Assembly (NCBI GenBank): GCA_958450365.1
Contig: CAUEEP010000875.1
Span: forward strand, 372,001 to 436,000
Source: Mesorhabditis belari
Lineage: Eukaryota; Nematoda; Chromadorea; Rhabditida; Rhabditidae
DNA length: 64,000 nt
Reading direction: 5' to 3'
Within the stretch, counting starts at the first letter, position 1. Every line of letters begins with the position of its first letter. Position numbers and translations under genes: made by a program. Below the pieces are notes generated by a model that searched no databases, was not told the DNA's origin, and saw nothing but the letters and a program-made list of their open reading frames with translations. Below are positions 1 through 10,999 of the stretch, one piece after another.

Positions 1-25
1 GATCTAATACAGTTCCAATACGATT

Positions 26-216
26 TCAATTTCAATTTCAAATCCAATTCAATTTCAAATCCAATTCAATTTCAAATCCAATTCAATTTCAAATCCAATT
101 CAATTTCAAATCCAATTCAATTTCAAATCCAATTCAATTTCAAATCCAATTCAATTTCAAATCCAATTCAATTTCAAATCCAATTCAATTTCAAATCCAA
201 TTTAATTTTAAATCAA
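26..216. repeat. 17-bp minisatellite
   Basis: About ten head-to-tail copies of a 17-bp unit (AATTCAATTTCAAATCC) run to the window edge region. The sequence just before it (GATCTAATACAGTTCCAATA) is related to the diverged repeats near 31900-32030. It is non-coding. Confidence 0.9.
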
Positions 217-337
217 TTTTTCTTCGACTCACTTGTACGGGATTTTTATAAACGACAAAGCCGTAAGCCAACGGGAAATCGGCTTCCTCTTTTGATAATG
301 GAGTAACGCCGAAATGGAAACGAGAATGAAGAGCTGA

Positions 338-414
338 GCATCTGAAATCAATCTGAAATCAATCTGAATTCAATCTGAAATCAATCTGAATTCAATCTGA
401 AATCAATCTGAAAT
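338..414. repeat. Short tandem repeat, 11/22-bp unit
   Basis: Alternating CAATCTGAAAT and CAATCTGAATT units are repeated about seven times. No coding potential is seen. Confidence 0.8.
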
Positions 415-467
415 GGTTTCCTGGATTGCGAATCGATTTTTTTCTATTCATTTTATTGAGCTAACTA

Positions 468-1262
468 TTGGATTGATGAATTGAAAACTGCCGGATTTTA
501 AACTAAAATTTATTGAACATAAAACCATCAACCCATTCCATCAATCAATCAATAGTTTCCATTATTATTGACGACTTCTGCCCATTTTACAGGCAATTTG
601 CTGATTCCTCTTTCGTGGTAGGGTTTTGGTTTGTGTGTGAGACAAGAGTGAGACTCAAAAATGGAGGACTGGAGATGTCGAGATGTCCCAGTTTGAGCAT
701 TTGAGCACTTTCTTCGAAAGAAACCCATTTTGGTGTCAATGGAAAAGTTGTAGAGAATCAAAAATTAGGCTTATAGCCAAATTTCCAAAAAGATACACTT
801 AGTAGTTTCGCTTAAAATGCAAGTTTTGTTGCAAGTTTTGTGAAAATTCGTAAATTTGGCATTTCTTGAAAACCAGTTTTTGAATCGCTCTGAAAATTTG
901 GATATAAGCCTAATTTTTGATTCTCTACAACTTTTCCATTGATACCAAAATGGGTTTCTTTTGAAGAAAGTGCTCAAACTGGGAGTCCTTCTCCAGTCAG
1001 TTTTGCAACATGAGGGCGCGCGTTGTCGTGGATGAGAACGATCTTTGACTTGGAGGGCCTATTCTTCTTCAAGGATTCATTCACCTTTCCCAACTGTTCA
1101 CTGTATTTGATTGCATTAACGGTCGTCTTGCTATCCAGCAACTCTCAGTACACCACTCCCTCCATATCCCAGAAAACGCAGAGCATAAACTTCTTCTGGT
1201 GCAAATCGGGCTTAGGGTCACTTTCGGGCTTTGACCAAATCTGGATGGGATTCCCCGTTTAG
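468..1262 (-). mobile_element. Decayed mariner-family transposon, one end present
   Basis: It starts at a TA dinucleotide with the terminal sequence TTGGATTGATGAATTGAAAA, also found at 6615, 35399 and (inverted) 48770. Read on the minus strand, it encodes broken pieces of a mariner transposase. A C-terminal piece near 550-620 reads GISKLPVKWAEVVNNNGNY, which matches the family's usual ending. A catalytic-region piece at about 1010-1240 is colinear with the HDNAR-containing piece at 6975-7211. A secondary inverted repeat at about 705-985 interrupts it. The second terminus was not found. It is non-functional: several frameshifts and stops are present. Confidence 0.75.
705..985. repeat. Inverted repeat inside the mariner relic
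   Basis: The left arm (about 705-780) and right arm (about 897-985) are near-perfect reverse complements around CCCATTTTGGTGTCAATGGA. A related single arm occurs at about 35440-35520. It is a foldback insertion or a local inverted duplication within the mariner sequence. Confidence 0.7.
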
Positions 1263-1539
1263 CAACACTTGTTTATATCCGAACAAATAATATAAACTCA
1301 CTTGTCGTCAGCTTCGTACAATTGTCGTTCATGGTATTGGTGATCGTAGATCTAAAATTGAGCACTTGTTTCTCTGAATATTAAAGCTATACTTGGTCTT
1401 TAGCTCTTTGAAAATCATTATAGCTTTAAATAGCTTTAAATTTAAAGCTTTTTGAGGAAACTATTGCTAGGGAAAGGCACCAGGTCAAGGACTTTTAGCA
1501 CGAAAGCCACAAGCTGATTCTATAATCAGCCAGCTGATT

Positions 1540-2178
1540 ATAGAATCAGCTAGATATCTACATACAAATAAACTATTATTTAACGTCTCTTTATAGATCT
1601 CTTTTACTATGTAAAAATGCGATTGATCTCTCAAAAATGCAAGAATTTCTAAGAGCTTTAGCTTCTAACCAGAGAAAGCTTATAAAGATAAAGCTTATAA
1701 AGATAAAGCGTATAAAGATAAAGCTTATAAAGACTCTGAAAATCGACCTAAACTTTGATTCCAGATATCTCGCGTTACAGAGCTCCTTCGAAAAAAGTAA
1801 AAGCATATTCAGAATCAGCATAGCCGACTCTATAAAGCTTTGTGACTCTAGTGCTAAAAAGTCACCTAGAGAAAGGCACCAGGTTTTCTCGAAGCTTTCG
1901 AAGAAGCTTTGCAACGTGAGATATCTGGCATCGAACAGCGAAATCGAACCGGGCCAAAAGAAACTTTGAACCATTTTGGCTGCAAGCCCCTCTTGCTTTA
2001 TCTTTATAACCTTTGTCTTTATAACCTTTATCTTTATAAGCTTTCTCTAATTAGAAGCTAAAGCTCTTAGACACTCTTGCATTTTTGAGAGATCAATCGC
2101 AGTTTTACATAGTAAAAGAAATCTTTAAAGAGACGTTAAATAATAGTTTATTTGTATCTAGATATCTATTTAATTGTA
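1540..2178. mobile_element. Foldback/TIR element with long inverted arms
   Basis: The left arm (about 1545-1700) and right arm (about 2015-2175) are reverse complements. They share ATAAACTATTATTTAACGTC and the segment around TGCGATTGATCTCTCAAAAA. The middle contains short tandem runs (AAAGATAAAGCTTAT). A 110-codon open frame across the core looks like a by-product of the repeat and matches no protein I know. It is probably a non-autonomous element. Confidence 0.7.
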
Positions 2179-2437
2179 AATAAAGAAAGACTACAAGATG
2201 CCATAAAAGATGTCAAGATCCACTCAAAAACTCTCACTCACCCAATTCTTGTAAAAACTCGTTGCTTTTTCATCATTTTTCAAAATTTCACCACAATCCA
2301 AATCGATTCGATCAAGAAGGTTTAGAGAATTTTTCTCGAATTCCTTCTTTTTCAAGCATTGAGGTGAATCGAAATGTGACCTAGAAGATTCAGATTTCTC
2401 GAATAGCTGAGTTGATGCCTATTTTAAGCAACAACTA

Positions 2438-3393
2438 CACTCTGTCAAAAAATTATAGACGCCCCCTGTTTTTTGCTAGTTTAGAGCCTGATATAAGTGC
2501 TAGTCCAGTGAAAAGGATTTTTTAGTTTCTTTAATGTAAAAAAACAACCCATGCAAAATTTCAAGTCATTTCACTCATCCAAAGTACTTTATCGTACAAA
2601 AAACGTTTTATCAGCTGTCAAAAAATTATAGACGCACTTTTATTTGACGATTTATTCTATCGATAATTGTTAGTTTTTCTCATTTTTTTTGCTTATTAGT
2701 TATGTTTATAAATGTTTTTACATTTTCAGGTATGCCACTTGGAAAACAACTGGATGTGGTGGAAAAAACGCGTATCGATGTGCTCCACACGCTTGGTCAC
2801 TCAAACAAGGACATTGCTCGTCGCATCGGACGTTCTGAGAAGTGTATTCACACGTATCTCAAGACCAGAGTGACTCCTAAGAAGAAAGAAACACGGGGCC
2901 GGAAGAAAAAGTTGACCGATCAAGACGAACGCGCAATTACGAGACGTCTTTCCAACACGACGACATCACTCGAAGAGGTTCACAAGGAGATGAAGCTTCC
3001 GGTCACTCGCCAAACTGTGCACAACGTTGTCAAACGATCTACAATACTCAAATACAAACTCATGAAGCAAGCTCCACGACTTACAAAGGACCATAAAGCC
3101 GCCCGTATCGATTTCGCTCAAAAGAACCAGAAGAGCAAATGGGAAGGAGTTGGTTTACTAGTATTTCTTATATATTATAAATCGTCAAATAAAAGCGCGT
3201 CTATAATTTTTTGACAGCTGATAAAACGTTTTTTGTACGATAAAATATTTTGGATGAGTGAAATGACTTGAAATTTTGCATGGGTTGTTTTTTACATTAA
3301 AGAAACTAAAAAATCCTTTTCACTGGACTAGCACTTATATCCGGCTCTAAACTAGCAAAAAACAGGGGGCGTCTATAATTTTTTGACAGACTG
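2438..3393 (+). mobile_element. Tc1-like transposon, internally deleted
   Basis: Both termini are present. The inverted repeats begin CAGTCTGTCAAAAAATTATA on the right, with one substitution in the left copy. The target duplication TA is present on each side (2436-2437 and 3394-3395). The inverted repeats continue inward for roughly 190 bp. The 956-bp element is shorter than a complete Tc1-family element because the catalytic half of the transposase is missing. Confidence 0.9.
2732..3214 (+). pseudogene. Truncated Tc1-like transposase (DNA-binding half)
   Basis: The reading frame encodes a Tc1/Tc3-type bipartite helix-turn-helix region. The first HTH is around DVLHTLGHSNKDIARRIGRS, then a GRKKK hook, then a second HTH around SLEEVHKEMKLPVTRQTVHN. 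The family's homology stops at KSKWEGV, and the frame then runs into the 3' inverted repeat. No DDE/DDD catalytic domain remains, so it cannot transpose alone. I prefer the methionine of MPLGKQLD at 2732 over the upstream 2702 ATG, because an intron-like TTTTCAG lies between them. Such remnants can act as binding competitors, but that is speculation here. Confidence 0.85.
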
Positions 3394-3395
3394 TA

Positions 3396-5400
3396 TTATG
3401 TTGGCAAGTTATAAACCATCGTTTTTTACCGATTACCTATTCATTAACCCATTAAAAACTTGCCTAAAGGCTGGTCACTCAAAAAGTAATCAAAACACTT
3501 CAACTGAAGAAATCTCTTATTTTTACCTAAAGCCCACTGATTTTTTCGTCAAAATTCGAGATTTGTCAAGATTTTTTTGAAAATAGTCAATTTTATGAAA
3601 AAAGTCATTTTTAATTCACATTTTCAGTAACATTTTCACATTTTCAAAGGATTTTCATCAAAGACTCACATCATTTCATAGTAATATCCCCGAAAGCACA
3701 GCCACATCAAGAGCAATGCGATTACTATGCAAATTTTCCTCTTAACCCTCGTCATCCACTTCGGAAATGGCTGAAAAAGTTTTATAAACAGAAATATTGT
3801 TGAAAATGTTTTAATTTGAAATGCTAGTCTAGAATTTAATGCATATTTAGTAGTCAAGAAGGTTTTTTTTTTCATTGATTCGATTAGAATCTCTTTTCGA
3901 TGTTTAAAAACGATTTCAAGGCTTAGATAACTTACAAAAAGTGATCTAGACTTTAAAATAAAGAACACATTTAAGAATAAAGTTGGAAATAATTGATAGA
4001 ATAAAATTCTAGAATAAAAAAATAACTTGCAACCTTTTTTCGAGAAAATTCTGAGTTGGCGCTTTAAATTGTGGTAAAACTACCGTACTCCTCATAAAAA
4101 AGACAGCAAAAAGACACGAAATTTCATTTTTTTATTTTTCTCCATTTCATTTTATTCTTTTTTCGTTTTTCTGATGTGTTTACGTTTGTTTTTGCAGGAA
4201 AAAAAGAGGAAAAGATTAGGTACGTTTTTAACATCATTTCATTTGGTAGAAGCTTTGTTTATAGAGTTTTTTAGATCCACTTGCTTCTCAACGATCTACT
4301 TTATAAACTTGATGCCAACGAATGCTAAGTTAAGTGCTTTTTATCATTTTCTATAGCAGAAGCTTTGTTTATAGAGTTTTTTAGACCTACTTGCTTCCCA
4401 CTTGCTTCCCACCGATCTACTTTATGAACTTGATGCCAACGAATGCTAAGTTAAGTGCTTTTTTACAATTTCTATAGCAGAAGCTTTGTTTATAGAGTTT
4501 TTTAGACCTACTTGCTTCCCACTTGCTTCCCAACGATCTACTTTATGAACTTGATGCCAACGAATGCTAAGCTAAGTGCTTTTTAACATTTTCTATAGCG
4601 GAAGCTTTGTTTTTGTGACTTTTTAATCGCACTATCTTTTGTACTTGCAAATTAGAAGGGGTACGATAGTTTTACCACGCTTTAAAGTGTCAACCCAGGA
4701 TTTTTTCGGAAAAAGGTCGCAAATAAATAATTTTTAGCATATTCTCTATTTTTTTTTCATTGATTCGATCAGAATCTCTTTTCGAAGTTTAAAAACGATT
4801 TCAAGGCTTAGATAACTTACAAAAAGTGATCTAGACTTTAAAATAAAGAACATATTTAAGAATATAGTTGGAAATAATTGATAGAATAAAAATAACTTGC
4901 AACCTTTTTCCGACAAAATTCTGGGTTGGCGCTTTAAAGTGTGGTAAAGCTACCGTTTAACAGCATTTCATGTGGTAGAAGCTTTGTTTATAGAGTTTTT
5001 TTAGACCTACTTGCTTCGCAACGATCTGCTTTATGAAATTGATACCAACGGATGCTAAGCTAAGTGCTTTTTATCATTTTCTATAGCGGAAGCTTTGTTT
5101 TTGTGACTTTTTAATCGCACTATCTTTTATACTTGCAAATTAGAAAGGATATAGTAGTTTTCTTCCCAGATTTTTTCATAAACGACTATATTTCAAAAAA
5201 TCTGACAAATCTCGAATTTTGACGAAAAAATCAGAGTGGGCTTTAGGTAAAAAATAAGAGATTTCTTCAGCTGGAGTGTTTTGATCACTTTTTGAGTGAC
5301 CAACCTTTAGACAAGTTTTTAATGGGTTAATGAATAGGTAATCGGTTTCATTCAAAACCAAATCAAGTACTTAAAACAGAAAATTTGCGATTAAAGGAAA
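3396..5400. mobile_element. Large inverted-repeat composite with internal tandem units
   Basis: The left arm (about 3410-3600) and right arm (about 5165-5350, inverted) are about 90% identical. Both contain CCTATTCATTAACCCATTAA and AAATCTCTTATTTTTTACCT. A third related segment lies at about 27950-28070. Inside, a unit of about 120 bp (with AGAAGCTTTGTTTATAGAGT and GATGCCAACGAATGCTAAG) repeats three times at 4245-4620 and once near 4975-5110. A segment around GGCGCTTTAAAGTGTGGTAA recurs in both orientations. No coding sequence is seen. Confidence 0.65.
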
Positions 5401-6235
5401 TTTTATCTAATGCTTTAACTTCTTATAACTTTAATGGGCTAATGAATAGGTAATGGGTTTCATTCAAAACTTAAAATTAAGTACTTAAAATAGAGAATTT
5501 GTTGGAAGAAGGGATATGGTAGTTTTACCACGCTTTAAAGCGCCAACCCAGGATTTTCTCGGAAAAAGGTCGCAAATAAATAATACTGTTTTTAGTGTAT
5601 TCTCTATAGAAATGTACTTTGTGCTTAAATCTATAAACGGACTCTTTCTGGTGCACTCAATTCTATTTTTAACGATTTAGCAAGAGGAAATGCTCGGAAA
5701 GGGTGAGTTTAAAGTTTAAAGAGTTTAAAGCAAAAATCAAAGCAAAAGTACACTTTAAGGAGAAATTTTAAAATTTATCTAAAGAAATTTGTCAATTAGG
5801 AAATCTGTAAAAGAAAACTCACTTTTCTAGTTTTTCTGGACATTTTACGACAATATTATAAAAGTTTTAAGACAATATTTAAATCATAAAAGCTTAAAAG
5901 TTTAAAGTTAAAGTTTGAAGTTTAAAGTTTAAAGTTGAGTTAAAATTAAGTTAAAATTAAAAGATCTAAAGCCTCAAAACTTTCCAAAACTTTCTTCTCA
6001 TTTTCTACAAAAGTTTCCCATCTTGATTGAACTAGTTATCTTTTTTTGGAGAAAAGAATGATTCATTTCTCTCTCTCAAAAGCCTCAAAAAGGAATCTTT
6101 TGACGAAAAATCAAAAAAAAGAAAGAAAAACTCTCGAACTACCATAGAGACAATTCGTTAGATACGGATTTTTAGAAGAAAAATTGCCTTTAATTATTGG
6201 AAATGTTCTAAAGTTCGAAATTCGAAATGTTCTAA
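5400..6235. other. AT-rich non-coding stretch
   Basis: No gene is recognisable. At 5620-5720 there is a diverged copy of the TACTTTGTGC palindromic family. From about 5885 to 5965 there are short TTTAAAGTTTAAAG runs. Confidence 0.5.
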
Positions 6236-6390
6236 AGTGTACTTTGTGCTCATAAAAGCACCACTTCTAGTCCACTGAATTCTCCATTTTTCTCGAGACA
6301 TTAAGGCTCTAATCAAGAAAAATTGGGGATTCAGTGCGCGAGGAAGGGTGAGTTTATGAGTGAGCAGTACGCAAAGCACAAGATTGTCAT
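6226..6390. mobile_element. Palindromic MITE, TACTTTGTGC family
   Basis: The element begins GTACTTTGTGCTCATAAAAG and ends with the inverted equivalent, an AGTACGCAAAGCAC-like end. Its arms meet around TCCACTGAATTC and its inverted counterpart. The same plan recurs at 10345-10515, 18478-18610, 18908-19023, 22756-22885 and 39165-39270. There is no reading frame. Mobility is inferred from repetition. Confidence 0.6.
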
Positions 6391-6614
6391 GGTGCAATTG
6401 ATCATGACAATCTCGTGGCCAAAGTACACCATATAAAGCAGAAAGTCATATTTTCTGCAGTTGTTTTATAGATAAAATAAATTTGAAAGCCATGTGGATT
6501 TCATGGATGGAAATCTCCATACAAAGGGATCATTTTGATTGAATTCCTATTCAATTTTTTGTGAAACCTCATGAAAGAGCCGTTTTTTATTTTTAAAAAA
6601 ATACGTCTTTTATA

Positions 6615-7298
6615 TTGGATTGGTGAATTGAAAACTGCCGGACTTTGAACCAAAATTTATTGAACATAATTGAATTATTGAATGATTGAACATAAAACCA
6701 TCAATTCATTCCAAATGATTTCCATTATTATTGACGAATTCTGCCCATTTTACAGGCAATTTGCGGAGTAGGATTTTGGTCCTCTTTCCTAGTAGGATTT
6801 TGGTTTTGAATCGAAAAACTTTCAAAGCCAATTTTTGACTGCTTCTTCCGAATCGAAGTGTTCTCCCGCGCAAGCTCATTACTCATGATCCGGAATAAAT
6901 AGTAATCAAAAGATTCGGACTGTATGGGGAATGCGCCAAAAGCTCCCAAACAAAGCTATTTATTTTAGAGCTAGTCAGTTTTGCAACATGCAACGCGCGT
7001 TGTCGTGGATGGGAACGATCTTTGACTTGGAGGGCCTATTCTTCTTCAGGGATTCATTCACCTTTCCCAACTGTTCACTGTATTTGATTGCATTAACGGT
7101 CGTCTTGCTATCCAGCAACTCCCAGTATCCCAGAAACCCAGAGTACTCCTTCCATATCTCAGAAAACGCAGAGCATAAACTTCTTCTGGTGCAAATCGGG
7201 CTTAGGGTCACTTTCGGGTTTCTAACCCCCTTTCAGCTGGTTCAATGCTGTTGTTTTTTATCTGCGAAATAGCTCGCAGTTTTCAATTCACCAATCCA
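6615..7298 (-). mobile_element. Decayed mariner transposon with both ends
   Basis: Termini TTGGATTGGTGAATTGAAAA and its reverse complement are both visible, so this is a complete but internally deleted copy of about 684 bp. On the minus strand it keeps parts of a mariner transposase. One part reads WELLDSKTTVNAIKYSEQLG, followed by the family's HDNAR motif (about 6975-7211). Another reads ESFDYYLFRIMSNELAREN, resembling the downstream DYHLF block (about 6800-6920). Stops and shifts make it a pseudogene. Confidence 0.85.
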
Positions 7299-7479
7299 AT
7301 GGATAAAATATCTATTTTATATTTTATCTATAAAACTTTAAAAATTCAAGATTTAAACTACAGTCGACTCTCTCTATAACAGAACTTTATATAGCGTAAT
7401 TATTTATTTTTTGTTTCATGCTAGGATTCTTGTTTTAAGTTGCCTTAACGATTTTTTGTTTCTAATTATAATTTTTAAA

Positions 7480-7856
7480 ACCCGGACTTTCAAATATGGA
7501 CAAAAAGAAAATGAGGACGGAAATGAGCAAATGAGGATTCTTTTTATGATTTCAAACTCGAGCATTCAGCAAAAAATACAGCCGAAAACATCAATCGTGC
7601 GTTTAGACAAGGCACTGTATCGGTTCGCACTGTGCAAGCTTGGTTCAAGCGATTCCATGAAGGAGATGAGGATCTTGAAGGATAAGAAGAGCCGCGACCG
7701 CCCGCGACTACTTGACAATGAGGATTTGAAGCGTTTTTTCAAAGCTGCTCAATGGACTACGGTGTTGGAGCTTGCTAAACACTTCGATGTTGGAGTTATG
7801 ACAGTTAGCGATCATTTAAAAGATATTGGCAAAGTAAAGAAGCTCGAGAAATGAAT
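7480..7856 (+). pseudogene. Mariner transposase N-terminal half (frameshifted)
   Basis: Translation gives the paired HTH region of a SETMAR-type mariner transposase. FKLEHSAKNTAENINRAF is followed by GTVSVRTVQAWFKRFHEG. After a one-base frame change near 7680, the second HTH ends in DHLKDIGKVKKLEK, matching the family's HLKxIGKVKKLDKW. A stop near 7534 and the frameshift near 7680 show decay. The catalytic domain does not follow. It sits inside an element whose ends look pogo-like, so it is either a nested fragment or a chimaera. Confidence 0.8.
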
Positions 7857-7864
7857 TCTACCAG

Positions 7865-8264
7865 ATGGATGAAGCGGATGAAGTGGATGATAATTCTGAT
7901 GAAACAATTCAAAGTCAAGGAGATCTTTTAGTCGCGGCAGGACGATTTGACGAGGCCTACAATTTCTCGGATTTTATAGATGTTGATGAGGATGAGGACT
8001 GGAATATTTTTCACTCAGCACACCACCAAAAGAAGTTGAAGAAAGCGAAGTTGAAGAAAGTTGAAGAAAGCGACGATGACGACAACTTTGAACCTTCAAT
8101 TATTACCATACAAGTTGCTGGCAAAGCTGTTGGAATTTTTAGAGCAAAACGGCACCTCTAAAGCTATGGAGTTTGCGGAGAAAATGAAAGAATGTTTTGA
8201 CGTTTCGCCTTCACCATTCTCAACAAAGCAAGATAACGAATTTTTGCAATTTTTTAAAGTTTAG
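7865..8264 (+). pseudogene. Acidic, pogo/Tigger-like transposase tail (degraded)
   Basis: Two overlapping frames together give an aspartate/glutamate-rich stretch (DEADEVDDNSDE, then EESDDDDNFEP). A helical segment follows (LLAKLLEFLEQNG), then a short tail QDNEFLQFFKV. The order of acidic linker, small helical pair and aromatic tail resembles the C-terminus of jerky/Tigger-type transposases. A frame change near 8100 splits it. Family assignment is inference from pattern only. Confidence 0.45.
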
Positions 8265-8338
8265 TTTAATTTAGTTTAACAAAATTGGTACAATTGCATT
8301 GTTTTTATTATGAATTTATTATAAATAAATAAAGCATT

Positions 8339-8613
8339 TACCGTAAATACTGTAATTGAACCCCACCGTCCTCGTACAGTCGCGTAGTCGCCAAAGTTTT
8401 TTAGTATTTTATTGTTTTTCAAAGCGTCCGTACTTTCAAAAAATGCGTCTTTGGTATCAAAAAAATAGCCCTGAGATCTCAGGGCTATTTTTTGATACCT
8501 AAACGTACATTATAGCATAAACCAGTGTCGAGAAAAACTCGTTCAAAGCTAGACTACGCAACACTCCGCACCGTCATTACTGGGGATGGGGTCCAATTAC
8601 AGTATTAACGGTA
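8339..8613. mobile_element. Palindromic MITE, ACCGTAAATACTGTAAT family
   Basis: The termini are ACCGTAAATACTGTAATTGA and its inverted equivalent. The centre is an inverted pair around GGTATCAAAAAAATAGCCCT. Related copies are at 8988-9262, 36414-36683 and 38030-38497, with a partial copy at 38690-38810. It has no coding capacity. Confidence 0.85.
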
Positions 8614-8987
8614 AGTATCTTAGGATCAAAGCACCTCTGGTAGGAAACTCGGCAGTTTAACATCAAGAAATTTGAGCTCAAAGTTAGATTATCAAAAGGG
8701 GCGGGGCCAGAAAGACCTTTTATACACGCTCCGCCCCTTTTGCCATTGCCAAAACTTTAACTTCAAATATCTTGGTGTTGGGCTGTTCAATTGAAATAAT
8801 TTTTGTACCAATCGATAGAGAAAGACTTGGCCAATCTAATGATTACAAGAATATTGCAATTCGGCTGCTTAACACAAAGAAATTTGAGCTCAAAGTTAGA
8901 TTGCTAATGGGAAAACAGGGCGAGGTCAATTTTTAGCGATTTTGAGATATTTATATCAGATATTTTGAGAAATATCGTATATAAACG

Positions 8988-9262
8988 TACCGTAAATACT
9001 GTAATAGTACCCCATCGCCCTCGTACAGTCACGTAGTCGCAAAAGTTTTTTACTATTTCATTGTTTTTCAAAGCGCCCGTACTTTCAAAAAATGCGTCTT
9101 TGGTATCAAAAAGTAGCCCTGAATCTCAGGGCTATTTTTTGATACCTAAACGTACATTATAGCATAAACCAGTGTCGAGAAAAACTTGTTCAAAGCTAGA
9201 CTACGCAACACTCCGCACCGTCATTACTGGGGATGGGGTCCAATTACAGTATTTACAGTATT
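8988..9262. mobile_element. Palindromic MITE, ACCGTAAATACTGTAAT family (second copy)
   Basis: Nearly identical in plan and sequence to the copy 650 bp upstream and in the same orientation. Both lie inside the pogo-like element, so they inserted after it or were duplicated with it. Confidence 0.85.
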
Positions 9263-9479
9263 TAATGGAGGAATATAAAGGAAAGCTTTATATAACGGAA
9301 AAGCCTTTCATTTAAGCCTTTCATTTACAACCTTTCATTCCATTACAGAGAGAAACGACTGTAATTTTGTCTCTCTTTTTTTGCTTGCTTACCATTGCAT
9401 TCCCAGTCGAGCATTTGATTGTCGTTTTAACAATGCAGAAATTCGACATAATATAGAATTGGATTTTATTTCACAACTA

Positions 9480-10100
9480 ATACCGTATTCTCTCTAATAG
9501 TAGTGCACTCTTTAATAGTATTGCGGTCCGAGAGGGGGTTGAAAAAATAGTAGTGCACCCTGGAAAATTTGAATTTCTGGTGCTTCTTTTTCATCTAAAC
9601 CTTTTTGACTTTATGTTTATGTGACATTCTAAAGCTATTCAAGCAAGCAAAAGTGAGGCTTGAATAGCTTTAGCTTTGGCTTTAGCTTTAGCTTTAGCTT
9701 TAGCTTTGGCTTTAGCTTTAGCTTTAGCTTTGGCTTTAGCTTTAGCTTTGGCTTTAGCTTTGGCTTTAGCTTTAGCTTTAGCTTTTTATTCATTTATTAA
9801 CTATTCTTCACATGAAAAAGTTAGCAAAAAATCTAAAATTGTTGTGCAAAGTGCAAAAACATCTTTTTGTTGTTTGTCAAGACACAAATGGTCAACTCGC
9901 CGGCCCACAACTGTATGTCAAAAGGAGCCAAAGGAGTTCGTGAAAGCATTGCAAGAATTTTTGGAACAAATGTTATATCTGTCTTACTTTGGTAAATGAT
10001 AAAACTCTTTAATAGTACTGCACTCTCTAATAGTATTGCGGTCCACGGGAGGGGGGTTGAAAAAATAGTAGTGCGCACTACTATTAGAGAGAATACGATA
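9480..10100. mobile_element. TIR element, CTCTAATAGTAGTGCAC family, large variant
   Basis: The left end reads ACCGTATTCTCTCTAATAGT, with an inverted partner at about 10072-10097. Internal near-copies of the terminus occur at 9505-9560 and 10010-10070. The interior contains a (GCTTTA)n run and about 200 bp of unrecognised sequence (9790-10000). This may be a longer relative of the small MITEs at 12038, 13832, 14199 and 49817. Confidence 0.6.
9668..9785. repeat. (GCTTTA)n hexanucleotide microsatellite
   Basis: About nineteen hexamers alternate GCTTTA and GCTTTG. The Ala-Leu open frame across it is a repeat artefact. Confidence 0.95.
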
Positions 10101-10344
10101 ATTATCCAAATAGGGATTTAATTTACATAAATAGAAATCGATTGAAATAGTTTTTTAGTTAGATTTTCTGAAAAATCACTATTTTTTAAACAAAAAAAAG
10201 CATTACAAAGGAGACAAAGATCTCACTTTTTCTTTGATAAAAGAGAAAGAGCAAAGAATTCATTCTTTGAATGAATTTTTAAGCACTACTCAAAAGCGGT
10301 GAGGTTTCGCTAAGAATTAACAAAAGAAGTAAAGTAAAAATTGT

Positions 10345-10517
10345 TCTGTCAAGCGTACTTTGAGCTAATCTTGTAGCTAATGGTAACGCATTCATCTGGC
10401 GCACTGAATTCTTTAGTTTTCTCATTTCTCAATGACAAAATCGCAAAAAAGAGAAGAATTGAGCGCCAGAAGAGTGCGCTAGAAAAGTGCGTTTACAAGT
10501 TAGCACAAAGTAAACCA
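10345..10517. mobile_element. Palindromic MITE, TACTTTGTGC family
   Basis: The left end GTACTTTGAGCTAATCTTGT pairs with the right end around TTACAAGTTAGCACAAAGTA. The arms contain TCTGGCGCACTGAATTCTTT and its complement. Confidence 0.65.
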
Positions 10518-10564
10518 CAGCCAACGCAGTGATGCTTATAATGTGCTAACAAATCTTGAGATAA

Positions 10565-10975
10565 CTAAGTCCTGTACAAAGCTTACGAAGCTTACAAAGT
10601 CCTGTACAAAGCTTACAAAGCTTACAAAGTCCTGTACAAAGCTTATAAAGTCCTGTACAAAGCTTACAAAGTCCTGTACAAAGCTTATAAAGTCCTGTAC
10701 AAAGCTTACAAAGCCCTGTACAAAGCTTACAAAGCTTACAAAGTCCTGTACAAAGCTTATAAAGCCCTGTACAAAGCTTATAAAGTCCTGTACAAAGCTT
10801 ACAAAGCTTACAAAGCTTACAAAGCTTACAAAGCTTACAAAGCTTACAAAGCTTACAAAGCTTACAAAGCTTACAAAGCTTACAAAGCTTACAAAGCTTA
10901 CAAAGCTTACAAAGCTTACAAAGTCCTGTACAAAGCTTACAAGGCTTATAAAGCCCTGTACAAAGCTTAAAAAGT
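10565..10975. repeat. AAGCTTAC / TCCTGTAC minisatellite
   Basis: A 9-bp unit (AAAGCTTAC) alternates with a 12-bp insert (AAAGTCCTGTAC), and a pure run of the 9-mer lies at about 10795-10920. Because 9 and 12 are multiples of three, open frames persist on both strands (Thr-Lys-Leu and Ser-Phe-Val repeats). These are not genes. Confidence 0.95.
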
Positions 10976-10999
10976 TACAGCTACAGTTACTATAGTTTT

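Larger units (their letters stand above)
7361..9361 (+). mobile_element. pogo-like TIR element carrying nested insertions
   Basis: The left end CAGTCGACTCTCTCTATAAC and right end (inverted) CAGTCGTTTCTCTCTGTAAT form imperfect inverted repeats flanked by TA (7359-7360 and 9362-9363). This is the layout of pogo/Tigger-type elements. The 2001-bp interval contains a mariner-type HTH pseudogene, an acidic tail frame, and two copies of a palindromic MITE at 8339-8613 and 8988-9262. Without the MITEs it would be about 1.45 kb. Confidence 0.65.

Noticed and set aside
1591..1974. 127-codon frame inside the foldback element
   Set aside because: Built from the element's own internal repeats; overlapping frame on the other strand is equally open.
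9676..9999. Ala-Leu repeat protein
   Set aside because: Produced by (GCTTTA)n; the downstream part has no recognisable domain and is element interior.
10565..10975. Possible CRISPR array (regular repeat/spacer look)
   Set aside because: The spacers are the same repeat unit; eukaryotic minisatellite, no cas genes.
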